From Gemmatimonas sp. (lineage in GTDB: Bacteria > Gemmatimonadota > Gemmatimonadetes > Gemmatimonadales > Gemmatimonadaceae): a stretch of DNA of 64,000 nt. The number at the start of each line of letters is the position of its first letter. Position 1 is the stretch's first letter. Both the position numbers and the translations under genes were made by a program. Below the pieces are notes generated by a model. The model saw only the letters and a program-made list of their open reading frames with translations. It did not search any database and had not been told where the DNA came from. Where the stretch lies: the NCBI RefSeq assembly GCF_031426495.1, contig NZ_JANPLK010000043.1:1-64000 (forward strand). The letters are read 5' to 3'. Shown here one piece after another: positions 42,664 to 51,191 of this stretch.

Positions 42664-44239
42664 AATCCACCGCCCGGCTCTCTCGAATGACCACGACTTT
42701 GATCTGCCCAGGATACTGAAGCTCGGACTCGATGCGACGCGCGATCTCTTCCGAAAGCGCTGTCATGCGCGTGTCGTCCACCTGTTCCGGCGTGACGACG
42801 ACGCGAATCTCCCGGCCGGCCTGGATGGCGAACACTCGCTCCACACCGCGATAGCTCGACGCAATCTTCTCCAGTCCCTCCAGCCGCTTCACGTAGGTCT
42901 CGAAGGCCTCGCGCCGCGCACCGGGGCGAGAACCGGAAATGCTGTCGCCGGCCTGCACGAGCACCGACACTTCACTCTCGTGCGGCACGTCGTCGTGGTG
43001 GGCCGCGATACAATTCACCACCAACGGATTCTCTCCGTATTTGGTGGCGACTTCGACGCCGAGTTGCACATGGGTGCCTTCGTGCTCATGCGTGAGCACT
43101 TTACCGATGTCGTGCAACAGCGCGCCACGCTTCGCGAGCGCGACATCGAGCCCGAGTTCCGCGGCCATCATGCCGGCCAGCCACGCGACTTCCTTGGAGT
43201 GCGACAGAATGTTCTGGCCATAACTGGTACGCCACTTCATGCGGCCGATGAGCTTGATGAGCTCGGGGTGCAGTCCCGCCACTCCGACATCGTACGCGGC
43301 TTGCTCGCCGGTCTCGATGATCGCGACTTCGACTTCCTTGCGAGCCTTCGCGACCACTTCTTCGATGCGCCCCGGATGGATGCGCCCGTCGCTCACGAGC
43401 TTCTCGAGCGCGAGGCGCGCCGTCTCGCGACGGACCGGATCGAAGCAGGACACCACCACCGTATCCGGCGTGTCATCGATGATCACGTCCACACCGGTCG
43501 CCAATTCAAAGGCGCGGATGTTCCGCCCCTCGCGGCCGATGATACGTCCCTTCATCTCGTCATTCGGCAGGGATACAGCCGATACCGTGGTCTCGGCCGT
43601 GGTTTCGGCCGCGACACGTTGCACGGCGAGCGCCACGATCTTCTTGGCCTCCCGGTCCGCGTTGCGCTTGGCGGACTCGCGAATCTCGCGCAGCCGACTG
43701 GCCGCATCCGCCAGCGCTTCGTCCTCAAGCCGGCGAATCAGCTCGGCCTTCGCCTGATCCGCGCTGAGACCCGCCAACTGCTCGAGCTTGCGCCGTTCGT
43801 CAGCGACGAGTTTGTCGATTTCCTGTTCTTTTGACGTAGCGACCGCCTCTCGTCGCCCCAGCTCCGATCCCCGACGCTGCACTTCCTGCTCGCGGCTCTC
43901 GAGCGACTCGCGCGCACGATCCAGCTGGGCTTCGCGCTCGAGTACCCGCTTTTCCTCGCGTTCGAGCTCGACGCGGCGCTGCCGCACATCCTGCTCGTGC
44001 GACTCCCGCAGCTGGAGGACTTCCTCCTTACCGGCGACGATCGCGCCCCGCCTCAGCGTCTCCGCCTCGCGCTTCGCCTCATCGATGACGCGGACTGCAC
44101 CCTCTTCGGCGACGACGAGGGCGCGCTGTTGCTCGGTCGTCTCCACTTTACGCCACGACTGTCGTCCGACAACGTACGCGACGACAGCCGCGATAAACCC
44201 AAGGGCGCCAACTAGCGCCGCTGCGGGAATCTCGCCCAT
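42653..44239 (-). CDS. rny: Ribonuclease Y
   Basis: 528-residue membrane-bound endoribonuclease. An N-terminal helix (LVGALGFIAAVVAYVVG) is followed by a long coiled coil (about residues 40-200). A KH domain (MKGRIIGREGRNIRAFE) and an HD domain with LLHDIGKVLTHEHEG follow. It lies downstream of a strong structured spacer after zapA. Confidence 0.96.
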   Translation of the reverse strand: MGEIPAAALVGALGFIAAVVAYVVGRQSWRKVETTEQQRALVVAEEGAVRVIDEAKREAETLRRGAIVAGKEEVLQLRESHEQDVRQRRVELEREEKRVLEREAQLDRARESLESREQEVQRRGSELGRREAVATSKEQEIDKLVADERRKLEQLAGLSADQAKAELIRRLEDEALADAASRLREIRESAKRNADREAKKIVALAVQRVAAETTAETTVSAVSLPNDEMKGRIIGREGRNIRAFELATGVDVIIDDTPDTVVVSCFDPVRRETARLALEKLVSDGRIHPGRIEEVVAKARKEVEVAIIETGEQAAYDVGVAGLHPELIKLIGRMKWRTSYGQNILSHSKEVAWLAGMMAAELGLDVALAKRGALLHDIGKVLTHEHEGTHVQLGVEVATKYGENPLVVNCIAAHHDDVPHESEVSVLVQAGDSISGSRPGARREAFETYVKRLEGLEKIASSYRGVERVFAIQAGREIRVVVTPEQVDDTRMTALSEEIARRIESELQYPGQIKVVVIRESRAVDFAR

Positions 44240-44309
44240 GAGGATCTATGCTCCACCGCGGTTGATCGCGGGTTCTTGATCGTTTTCCAGCAGATCTATC
44301 GTGCGCACG

Positions 44310-44467
44310 GCACGGGCGACTATCACGATGCGCCGCGGCCGGCGGAGAGGGAGCGACCTCCGCTGCCGCGGCACAGGGGTGCGCGCATGCCATTGACTTT
44401 CAGAACGTACGGACGCGTCGGGGGACCCGCAACGGGGAGCACCAGACGACCACCGTCTCGCCCACGC
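44310..44467 (-). ncRNA. Structured spacer between zapA and rny (candidate non-coding RNA)
   Basis: On the minus strand a 10-bp outer stem, GCGTGGGCGA with TCGCCCGTGC (two G-U pairs), encloses about 140 nt. Inside lies a GC-rich hairpin (44332-44372), GCCGCGGC-A-GCGGAG paired with CTCCGC-CG-GCCGCGGC. No coding frame fits. 6S RNA (ssrS) often follows zapA in other bacteria, so a 6S-like RNA is possible. The internal fold does not clearly show the long 6S rod, so the identity is unresolved. Confidence 0.3.
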
Positions 44468-44490
44468 ATTGTCGGCTGACGGGCCGCTGC

Positions 44491-44802
44491 TCAGACCAGA
44501 TTGCCGTCCTCGCCACGCTTGGCGGGAGGCAGCAGCGGTCGAATATCGGTGGCCAGCTGTTTGATGTCCGTGGTCAGCAACTCAACGGCCGAGCGTTCGC
44601 GGAACAGCTCGTCGGTGATCTGCAGCGCGGCCAGGATCGCCGCCTTTTGCGTTTCCATCGTGGAACTCCCGCCCATGATGGCTCGGATTGTCCGATCGAC
44701 GTGTTCCGCCACCGCCTTGGTATGCTCCGGTGAGGCTTCGGTTCGAAGCGTGTACTCCTCGCCGACGATCCGGACTTTGACCACCAGCTTGCTGTCGATC
44801 AT
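44491..44802 (-). CDS. zapA: Cell division protein ZapA-like
   Basis: 103 residues. Stabilises FtsZ filaments at the septum. The N-terminal LVVKVRIVGEEYTLRTEASP is the ZapA globular domain, and AAILAALQITDELFRERSA starts the C-terminal coiled coil. Its ATG overlaps the stop of the upstream coiled-coil gene (ATGA), implying co-translation. Confidence 0.88.
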   Translation of the reverse strand: MIDSKLVVKVRIVGEEYTLRTEASPEHTKAVAEHVDRTIRAIMGGSSTMETQKAAILAALQITDELFRERSAVELLTTDIKQLATDIRPLLPPAKRGEDGNLV

Positions 44803-45239
44803 CGCTCCGCTCCGTGGCCGATCTGCTGACGGAGAAAGCGCACGCGCTCGCCCAGTTGGGTGGTTTTTTCCCCAGCCTCGGCGAGGCGGGTCCGCAGCCG
44901 CTCATTTTCACGGGCCAGTTCACTGTCGACCGCCTGCGGCGTGGCCGCCTCCGCCGCCGCCGCGAAGGCTGCCTGCACACGCACCACTTCCGCCCTGGCC
45001 AGCTCAGCTTTGGCCTCGAGCTCTCGAACCTTGGCTTCGAGCAGCGCCCGCGTCTGATTCGATCGCTGGGCATCCGCCCGCACCTCGATCAGTGTCCCGT
45101 CCCGCTCGGCCACCAGTTGTTCGAGTTCACGCGTGCGCGACTCAGCCGACAGCGCCCGCCGGCGGTACCCCGCCAGCTGGTCGCTGAGGTTACGAACGAG
45201 CGTATCGAGTTCGCGAAACGCGGCAGTTTCAGGACGCAC
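44799..45239 (-). CDS. Coiled-coil protein, possible ZapB-like partner of ZapA
   Basis: 146 residues, almost all helical: FRELDTLVRNLSDQLAGYRR, ESRTRELEQLVAERDGTL, ELEAKAELARAEVVRVQAA, ARENERLRTRLAEAGEKT. It starts with GTG overlapping the pheT end by 11 bp, and it overlaps zapA by 4 bp. The fixed linkage to ZapA suggests it helps the division ring, as ZapB does. No sequence family was recognised, so this is inference from context. Confidence 0.7.
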   Translation of the reverse strand: MRPETAAFRELDTLVRNLSDQLAGYRRRALSAESRTRELEQLVAERDGTLIEVRADAQRSNQTRALLEAKVRELEAKAELARAEVVRVQAAFAAAAEAATPQAVDSELARENERLRTRLAEAGEKTTQLGERVRFLRQQIGHGAER

Positions 45240-47670
45240 GTGGACGGATACCGAGTTCCTTATCGAGGAGATCCAGCAGGCGGGCGCGCCGACCTTCGAT
45301 TTCCTTGTCCCGCAGGGTGCGCTCCGGATGGCGGAACGTCAACCGCCAACCCAGGCTCCGATGCGCCTCTGGCACGCCGGCTCCGCGGAATTCGTCGAAC
45401 AGCGCGACCTGCTCGAGCAGTTCACCACCGGCACGGCGCAGCGCCTGCTCGACCGTGGCGGCCGCGACGCCGTCCGGCACCAGCAGGGCCAGATCGATCT
45501 CGGCCGCTGGCGTGGTCGGGAGCGACGTGAATCGGATCCCGGCCGAGGCCGGAGATTCCCGCTCGATCGGAGCGGCCGTGTGTTCGTGGGCGCGCGGCGG
45601 CGCCACGTCGGCCGACGGCATCACACCCAAGACGACCTCGATACCGAATGCCTCACTCGCCCAGACCGGACGGTCCAGCGTGACCGCTTCGACCGTACCA
45701 ACTTCCCCCAGGCCCTCGACCGCGAGCGTCCAGATGGCCGGCCCGGCGCCAGCCGTTGCTGTAGCCGCCTTGCCCGGGAACGCCGCGGCCAGCACGCGCA
45801 CGGCGATCTCCTTCGCATCCCACACGTCGAACGCCGGCGGCTGTGGCTCGGTGAAATGGGCCGGACGACGACCGCCCATGATCAGCGCCGCGACGCGGAC
45901 CTCCTCACGAGGAAGTCGGTCCGACGTGCCGATGAACACGTTTCCGACTTCGAACAGGCGCAGATTGCCCTGCATACGCGTGAGGTTGTACTCCGCACGA
46001 CGGGCGAGCGTGTCGAGAATCGACGCGCGCAAGAACGGTTCGTCATCCGCCAGTGGATTGCGCACGCGCGGTGTGTGCTCGTTGCCGGTGCTGGTGAACG
46101 GCATCGGACGAGTCTCAGCGAGACCCATACCCACCAATAGATCGCGCACGCGACGACCGGCGAGATGCAACGGATGATCAGGTGCATTGCCCGGTCGGAA
46201 CGGCCGCAGTTCGTCGGGCAGCGTGTCGAATCCCACCAGTCGCGCGACTTCTTCGATCAGGTCGACTTCGATGAGCAAGTCATGTCGCCACGTTGGCGGC
46301 GTGACGACCAACCCGTGGGCGTCCTCGACGATGGTACAGCCCAGCGACTCGAGGCGGTGGCGAATCTCCGACGGCGCGACGACGACGCCGAGCACGCGCG
46401 CGAGCCGCGACGGACGCACCGTCACCGCATTCCGCGCGGCCGTCGGCACGCCCACATCGATAAACTCGACCACCTGTCCATGGGCGACTTGCGCAATAAG
46501 TGCAGCAGCCGTGCGCGCCACCTCGAGCGTGTTGCCACCGTCCACACCGCGCTCGAAGCGATACGACGCATCGGTGGACAAATGCACGACACGACGCACG
46601 CGACGTACGAACCTCGGCTCGAACACGGCGACTTCCAACAGCACGTCAGTGGTCGACGCGGTGACTTCGCTGTCGAGGCCACCCATCACACCAGCCAGAG
46701 CGACTGGGCGTGCACCGTCGCAGATCACGGTGGTACCGGCCGCGAGCGCGCGCGAGGTGCCATCAAGGGTCACAATCGATTCGCCATCGACCGTTGGCCG
46801 GACTACGATGCCTTTGCCCGACAGCTTGGCGAGATCGAAGGCATGGACCGGCTGTCCGAGGCCGTGTAGCACATAGTTCGTGGCATCGACCACGTTGCTG
46901 ATGCTGCGCTGGCCGATGCTCTCCAGACGCTGGCGCAGCCAATCGGGACTCGGCCCGACCTGTACGCCGGTGATCACGGCCGCAACGTACCGCGGGCAGC
47001 TGACGGCATCGTCGATCCGTACGGTCGCGTGCGCGCCGGCAGCACTCGACGGCGCACTGTGCACCGGCACGTTCGGCGCCGCCGGCGAGATCTCGGCCGG
47101 TCGCTCGGACATCGGCACGCCCAGCACGGCGGCGACTTCGCGCGCCACGCCGACGTGCGATAGAAGATCAGGGCGGTTCGGCAACACGTCGAGATCCAAT
47201 CGGGCATCGGCGATCGGCAGCACGTCGAGCAGCGCCGTGCCCGGCACCGCGTCGGTCTCGAGCGCCAGGATGCCGTCGTGCTCCTGACCAAGGCCGAGTT
47301 CCCGCGACGAGCAGAGCATGCCGTTGCTCGTCTCCCCGCGAATCTTGCGCTTTTCGATCTTGAGGCCACCCGGCATGACCGTGCCAGTCCGTGCGAAGGG
47401 ATACTTGGTGCCCACGACGACATTTGGCGCGCCGCAGACGACATCGAGCAGCGTCCCACTGCCGTCGTCTACCTTGGTCACCCAGAGATGATCGGAATTG
47501 GGATGCCGACCCGCTTCGACGACCTGCGCGACGACGAACGACGCGAGTTCGGCACCCAGCCGCTCGATGTTGTCGAGCGTGACGCAGTGGCGGCTGAGCG
47601 CATCGCCGATGTCCTGCGCGGAGCGCGTGTGCGGCACGAACTGCTTGAGCCATTCATGAGAAACGATCAT
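45229..47670 (-). CDS. pheT: Phenylalanine-tRNA ligase beta subunit
   Basis: 813 residues. The N-terminal EMAP-like tRNA-binding domain has LASFVVAQVVEAGRHPNSDH, followed by B3/B4 editing and B5 domains (LDLDVLPNRPDLLSHVGVAR). The C-terminal ferredoxin-fold anticodon domain ends FRHPERTLRDKEIEGRRARL. The ATG at 47670 overlaps the pheS stop (ATGA). Confidence 0.96.
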   Translation of the reverse strand: MIVSHEWLKQFVPHTRSAQDIGDALSRHCVTLDNIERLGAELASFVVAQVVEAGRHPNSDHLWVTKVDDGSGTLLDVVCGAPNVVVGTKYPFARTGTVMPGGLKIEKRKIRGETSNGMLCSSRELGLGQEHDGILALETDAVPGTALLDVLPIADARLDLDVLPNRPDLLSHVGVAREVAAVLGVPMSERPAEISPAAPNVPVHSAPSSAAGAHATVRIDDAVSCPRYVAAVITGVQVGPSPDWLRQRLESIGQRSISNVVDATNYVLHGLGQPVHAFDLAKLSGKGIVVRPTVDGESIVTLDGTSRALAAGTTVICDGARPVALAGVMGGLDSEVTASTTDVLLEVAVFEPRFVRRVRRVVHLSTDASYRFERGVDGGNTLEVARTAAALIAQVAHGQVVEFIDVGVPTAARNAVTVRPSRLARVLGVVVAPSEIRHRLESLGCTIVEDAHGLVVTPPTWRHDLLIEVDLIEEVARLVGFDTLPDELRPFRPGNAPDHPLHLAGRRVRDLLVGMGLAETRPMPFTSTGNEHTPRVRNPLADDEPFLRASILDTLARRAEYNLTRMQGNLRLFEVGNVFIGTSDRLPREEVRVAALIMGGRRPAHFTEPQPPAFDVWDAKEIAVRVLAAAFPGKAATATAGAGPAIWTLAVEGLGEVGTVEAVTLDRPVWASEAFGIEVVLGVMPSADVAPPRAHEHTAAPIERESPASAGIRFTSLPTTPAAEIDLALLVPDGVAAATVEQALRRAGGELLEQVALFDEFRGAGVPEAHRSLGWRLTFRHPERTLRDKEIEGRRARLLDLLDKELGIRPRAS

Positions 47671-48677
47671 CGCGCGAACTGCTCCAGGAAACGGACGTCG
47701 GAATCGTACAGCACGCGGATGTCGCTGATGTCGTAGCGCGACATCGCGATGCGCGCCGGTCCCATACCGAACGCCCATCCCATGAACTTCTCGCTATCGA
47801 GTCCCGCGTCATCGAGCACGTGCGGATGCACCATGCCGCAGCCCAGAATCTCGACCCAACGCAGGCCCTTTCCGTCGTTCAGATCGACCTCGACATCCAT
47901 CTGCGCGCCGGGTTCGACGAATGGAAAATACGAGGGGCCGAAGCGCACGCGACGCGAGGCCCCGTAGAAGCGACGAGCGAACTCGGCAAGCGTGGCCTTG
48001 AGATCCACGAAGGAAATACCTTCATCCACAGCGAGTCCTTCCAGCTGCATGAAGGCCGGCGCGTGCGTCGCATCGAAAAAGTCGCGGCGATACACCTGCC
48101 CCGGCGCGAGCACTCGCACCGGTGGCTTGTACTGCTGCAGTGTGCGTACCTGCACGGGCGACGTATGCGTGCGCAGCAACGTGTCCTTGCCGAGATACAA
48201 CGTGTCGTGCAGCTCCATCGCCGGATGGTCAGGCGGGAAGTTGAGCGCACCGAAGTTGTACCACTCCGTCTCCGCTTCCGGACCGAGCGCGATCGTGAAT
48301 CCGAGTTCGCGGAAGATCTCGCAGATCTCGTCGATTACGAGCGTGACCGGATGCAGCGAGCCACGCCACACACTGCGCGCCGGCATGGTCGCATCGAACG
48401 TCGAGGCACCGGCTGCCGAGGCCTGTCGCGCCGCGAAGACGTCGAGTGCTTCCTGCATGCCCTGCTTGAGCGTATTGAAGGCGGTGCCGGCCGCGCGGCG
48501 ATCGTCGGCGGGCAGCGCGCGGAGCGCGCCCTGCAGGGCGGCGAGCCGGTCATCCTTGAGGGCGTTGAGCTGTCCCTTGGCCACGTCGAGGCGCGTGTCG
48601 GGATCGAGCCCATCAAGGAGCGCGCGCGCGTCGTGAGCGAGGGCATTCGCCTGGGCGAGGTACTCGGAAAGTTGCAC
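47667..48677 (-). CDS. pheS: Phenylalanine-tRNA ligase alpha subunit
   Basis: 336 residues from GTG 48677, which fits the usual PheS start (VQLSEYLAQANALA). An in-frame ATG at 48752 would add 25 residues of unusual composition and would fall inside the leader hairpin, so it is less likely. The class II catalytic core contains FPPDHPAMELHDTLYL and MQLEGLAVDEGIS, with ILGCGMVHPHVLDDAG near the end. Confidence 0.92.
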   Translation of the reverse strand: MQLSEYLAQANALAHDARALLDGLDPDTRLDVAKGQLNALKDDRLAALQGALRALPADDRRAAGTAFNTLKQGMQEALDVFAARQASAAGASTFDATMPARSVWRGSLHPVTLVIDEICEIFRELGFTIALGPEAETEWYNFGALNFPPDHPAMELHDTLYLGKDTLLRTHTSPVQVRTLQQYKPPVRVLAPGQVYRRDFFDATHAPAFMQLEGLAVDEGISFVDLKATLAEFARRFYGASRRVRFGPSYFPFVEPGAQMDVEVDLNDGKGLRWVEILGCGMVHPHVLDDAGLDSEKFMGWAFGMGPARIAMSRYDISDIRVLYDSDVRFLEQFAR

Positions 48678-48739
48678 GAGACGAAATCGGAAATCGGGGA
48701 ATCGCGACGGATGGCGGAACGGGTCCGCCGCGGATGCAC

Positions 48740-48768
48740 GAAGGGCCGACATCGCGTCGATGTCGGCC
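48740..48768 (-). terminator. Hairpin in the rplT-pheS spacer (possible pheST attenuator)
   Basis: AGGGCCGACAT and ATGTCGGCCCT form a perfect 11-bp stem with a 7-nt loop. It lies 54 bp after rplT and 63 bp before pheS, with no U-tract beyond TTCGTG. E. coli also has an attenuator in the rplT-pheS spacer. It may be a terminator, attenuator or mRNA-end stabiliser. Confidence 0.5.
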
Positions 48769-48821
48769 CTGCAACTTAACCACGAACGGCGCGGCCGTTC
48801 ACGGCGTGCTGCACGAATTCG

Positions 48822-49196
48822 TTACGCGGCGGCCGACTTGGCTTCGATCGCCTTGCGCACCTGCTCAGCGATGAGCGCGAACGCTTCCGGCTCGCGCACG
48901 GCGAGGTCGGCGAGGACCTTACGGTCGATCTCGATCCCAGCGGCGTGGAGCCCGTTGATGAACACGCTGTACGACATGTCGTGCATGCGCGCCGCGGCAT
49001 TGATACGCACGATCCAGAGGCGACGGAAGTCGCGCTTCTTGTTCTTGCGGTCGCGGTACGCATAGCGCCAGCCACGCTCCACGGTTTCCTTGGCGGCCTT
49101 CCAGAGCTTGGACCGGCCACCAAAGGCACCCTTGGCGTGCTTGAGAATCTGCTTCTTCCGCTTGAGGCGGACGACGTTGGATTTTACGCGAGGCAT
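48822..49196 (-). CDS. rplT: Ribosomal protein L20
   Basis: 124 residues. MPRVKSNVVRLKRKKQILK and KNKKRDFRRLWIVRINAA are diagnostic. In Bacillus and E. coli, L20 represses its own infC-rpmI-rplT operon by binding the leader, so it is a candidate regulator of the infC leader seen here. Confidence 0.97.
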   Translation of the reverse strand: MPRVKSNVVRLKRKKQILKHAKGAFGGRSKLWKAAKETVERGWRYAYRDRKNKKRDFRRLWIVRINAAARMHDMSYSVFINGLHAAGIEIDRKVLADLAVREPEAFALIAEQVRKAIEAKSAAA

Positions 49197-49205
49197 GGTG
49201 GCTCC

Positions 49206-49403
49206 TTATGACAAGATGAGACGCTTGATACGCTTCACTTCGCCGTTGGTCGCGACGATAGTCGGACGGCGGAGATTGCGCTTACGCTTCGACGTCTTCT
49301 TGGTCAGGATATGGCTCTTGTACGCCTTCAGACGCCGAATCTTCCCCGATCCCGTCACGGAGAAGCGCTTTTTGGCGCCACTGTGGGTCTTCATCTTTGG
49401 CAT
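49206..49403 (-). CDS. rpmI: Ribosomal protein L35
   Basis: 65 residues. PKMKTHSGAKKRFSVTGSG starts the protein and SHILTKKTSKRKRNLR follows, the L35 signature. The ATG at 49403 is the only start that fits. Confidence 0.97.
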   Translation of the reverse strand: MPKMKTHSGAKKRFSVTGSGKIRRLKAYKSHILTKKTSKRKRNLRRPTIVATNGEVKRIKRLILS

Positions 49404-49469
49404 GTTCTGCTCACGGCTACGGTCAACCGCTCCGATGCGGAAGCGGCTCTGCATGCGATCACGCGCTGT

Positions 49470-49988
49470 TTACTTCGGCGCGAGAATCATCGTCATCGAT
49501 TTTCCTTCCATGGACGGCGCGCTCTCGACCTTTGCGAGATCGGCGAGTTCCTGAGACACCCGATCGACCACCTGCCTGCCAAGCTCAGGATGGGCGATCT
49601 GTCGACCGCGGAACATCAGCGTCACCTTCACCTTGTTGCCTTCCTCGAGAAAGCGCCGCGCGTGGCGGGTCTTCGTTTCGAAGTCGTGATCATCGATGCC
49701 CGGTCGGTACTTGACCTCTTTCAGATGAATCACATGTTGCTTCTTCTTCGCGATTCGTGCCTGCTTGGCCTGCTCGAACTTGAACTTCCCGAAGTCCATG
49801 ATTCGGACCACGGGCGGCCGCGCGGCAGCCGCCACTTCGACGAGATCCAGCCCCTGTTCGACTGCCTGGGCGAGCGCCACGTCGACTTCCATGATACCGA
49901 GCTGACTTCCGTCGGCGCCGATCACGCGAACGGGGCTGATCCGGATCTGCCGGTTCACCCGTGGCGGACGCTTCGTCGAATCCTGAAT
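49470..49988 (-). CDS. infC: Translation initiation factor IF-3, probable AUU start
   Basis: 172 residues from an ATT codon at 49986-49988, which has GGAG 8 nt upstream and gives the normal N-terminus (QDSTKRPPRVNRQIRI). ATG is absent at this position in frame. The next candidate, GTG at 49956-49958, would remove the usual N-terminal extension. The IF3 blocks RPPVVRIMDFGKFKFEQAK and RPGIDDHDFETKTRHARRFL are present. An AUU start is conserved in many infC genes and allows IF3 to repress itself. The frame stays open further upstream but without homology. Confidence 0.93.
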   Translation of the reverse strand: MQDSTKRPPRVNRQIRISPVRVIGADGSQLGIMEVDVALAQAVEQGLDLVEVAAAARPPVVRIMDFGKFKFEQAKQARIAKKKQHVIHLKEVKYRPGIDDHDFETKTRHARRFLEEGNKVKVTLMFRGRQIAHPELGRQVVDRVSQELADLAKVESAPSMEGKSMTMILAPK

Positions 49989-50255
49989 AGGCCGTGCTCC
50001 AGTAGAAGAAACAGAAAACGCGAACCCCTGGAGGAGTCCGCGTCGCACACCGTGTGGCTCCCAGTCCAACACCCAATACGGGCGCGAACGAGGGACACGG
50101 TGTCGATCGACTCCAGCAGCACACCTCCGCAGGATTGAACCTGACGTGAGGGCCGAAGGGTGGGACCGGCGTCGCTGCCGGTCCACTTCTCAATTGTGAA
50201 CACGGAACGACTTCCGTGTTCGGACCTGCCCAAGAGCTGCTAGGGCAGAGATAAC
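49989..50255 (-). promoter_or_regulatory. Structured leader of the infC-rpmI-rplT operon
   Basis: About 265 nt from the inferred start site to the AUU codon. Hairpins: CTGCCC/GGGCAG (50226-50248), GAACACGGAA/TTCCGTGTTC (50198-50221) and GGACCGGC/GCCGGTCC (50163-50184). Next comes an antiterminator helix in which GGAGTC-TCG-CACCGTG (50096-50114) pairs with CACGGTG-CGA-GACTCC (50033-50054). The last element is a terminator at 50005-50042 that shares the CGGACTCC strand with the antiterminator. The two helices exclude each other, as in an attenuator. Confidence 0.6.
50005..50042 (-). terminator. Intrinsic terminator in the infC leader (attenuator)
   Basis: On the minus strand CGCGGACTCC pairs with GGGGTTCGCG (10 bp, two G-U) around a TCCA loop, followed by TTTTCTGTTTCTTC. 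It lies about 17-54 nt upstream of the infC AUU codon. Confidence 0.7.
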
Positions 50256-50261
50256 CTCAGA

Positions 50262-50289
50262 AACGTAGACACCCAGGGCGCAACGTCAA
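50262..50289 (-). promoter_or_regulatory. Candidate sigma70-type promoter of infC
   Basis: TTGACG (50284-50289), 16-nt spacer, TACGTT (50262-50267). The -10 lies in the 12-mer TCTACGTTTCTG that is also at the rpsA promoter. Confidence 0.55.
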
Positions 50290-50315
50290 GGGGCGCCACC
50301 GGTTCCGTGCGCGAT

Positions 50316-51191
50316 TCACTCTGCCAGCCGGTAGCTTTTACCGTCGTGCATCACCCGCCCGAACCCCACGGTCGCATCGTGCTCGAAGATCAGGAGCCAG
50401 TCGTCGCGCAGGGCGTCGGCCAGCAAGGACCGCTTGGACTCGAGCGTGACCAGCGGCTCCACGTCGTACCCCATGATCCATGGCAGCGGCAGGTGATGCG
50501 ACGTCGGAACGACATCCCCGAGAAAGCACGCCGTCTCGCCGCCGGACTGCAGGATGACGCTCTGGTGGTGCGGCGTATGTCCCGGTGTGAGCCGCACCGA
50601 GATGCCCGGCACGATCTCCCGGTCGCCAGTAATCCAATCGAAACGGTCGGCGGCCACGATCGGCGCCCAGTTGGCCGGGAAGTAGCTGGCCGAGGTCCGC
50701 TCATTCGGATGCTCGGCGTAGGCGCGCTCGCCGGCCTGCACCACGAATCGCGCGTTGGGGAACGTCGACTGCACTTCACCGGCGGCATTTCGCCAGGTGT
50801 TGCCGCCCGCGTGGTCAAAATGAAGATGCGTATTGATGACGAGCCGCACGTCGTCCGGCGTGAAGCCGGCTTCCCGGATCCCATCCTCCAAGGCCGTGCG
50901 TCCTTCGGAGCCGTCGTTCTCCACACCGTAGATCTCGTGGAACTTCGGATTCTCCTTGTTGCCCAGCCCCGTGTCGATCAGGACCAGGCCATCATCGTGT
51001 TCGACGAGCAGACAGCGCATCCCGAGCGGTATGCGGTTCTTGCCATCGGCCGCGAGGCGCCGTTCCCACAAGGTCTTGGGGACGACGCCGAACATGGCGC
51101 CGCCATCGAGTTGCTGTCCGCCGGCCTGAATGGCGTGAATGCGCCAGCGACCAAGCGTACGGGTGTCAAGCAGCGGATGCGGAAAACTCAC
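50316..51191 (-). CDS. MBL-fold metallo-hydrolase
   Basis: 291 residues. The metal motif is NTHLHFDHAGGN (HxHxDH), with LGDVVPTSHHLPLPW downstream and LTPGHTPHHQSVIL supplying another His. This is the lactonase/YtnP-like branch of metallo-beta-lactamase proteins. The substrate cannot be told. It starts with GTG overlapping the exonuclease stop (GTGA). Confidence 0.85.
   Translation of the reverse strand: MSFPHPLLDTRTLGRWRIHAIQAGGQQLDGGAMFGVVPKTLWERRLAADGKNRIPLGMRCLLVEHDDGLVLIDTGLGNKENPKFHEIYGVENDGSEGRTALEDGIREAGFTPDDVRLVINTHLHFDHAGGNTWRNAAGEVQSTFPNARFVVQAGERAYAEHPNERTSASYFPANWAPIVAADRFDWITGDREIVPGISVRLTPGHTPHHQSVILQSGGETACFLGDVVPTSHHLPLPWIMGYDVEPLVTLESKRSLLADALRDDWLLIFEHDATVGFGRVMHDGKSYRLAE

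Noticed and set aside
44310..44467. Firm naming of the zapA-rny spacer as 6S RNA
   Set aside because: Position fits but the long rod-like 6S fold with the central bubble was not evident, so only a low-confidence candidate is listed.
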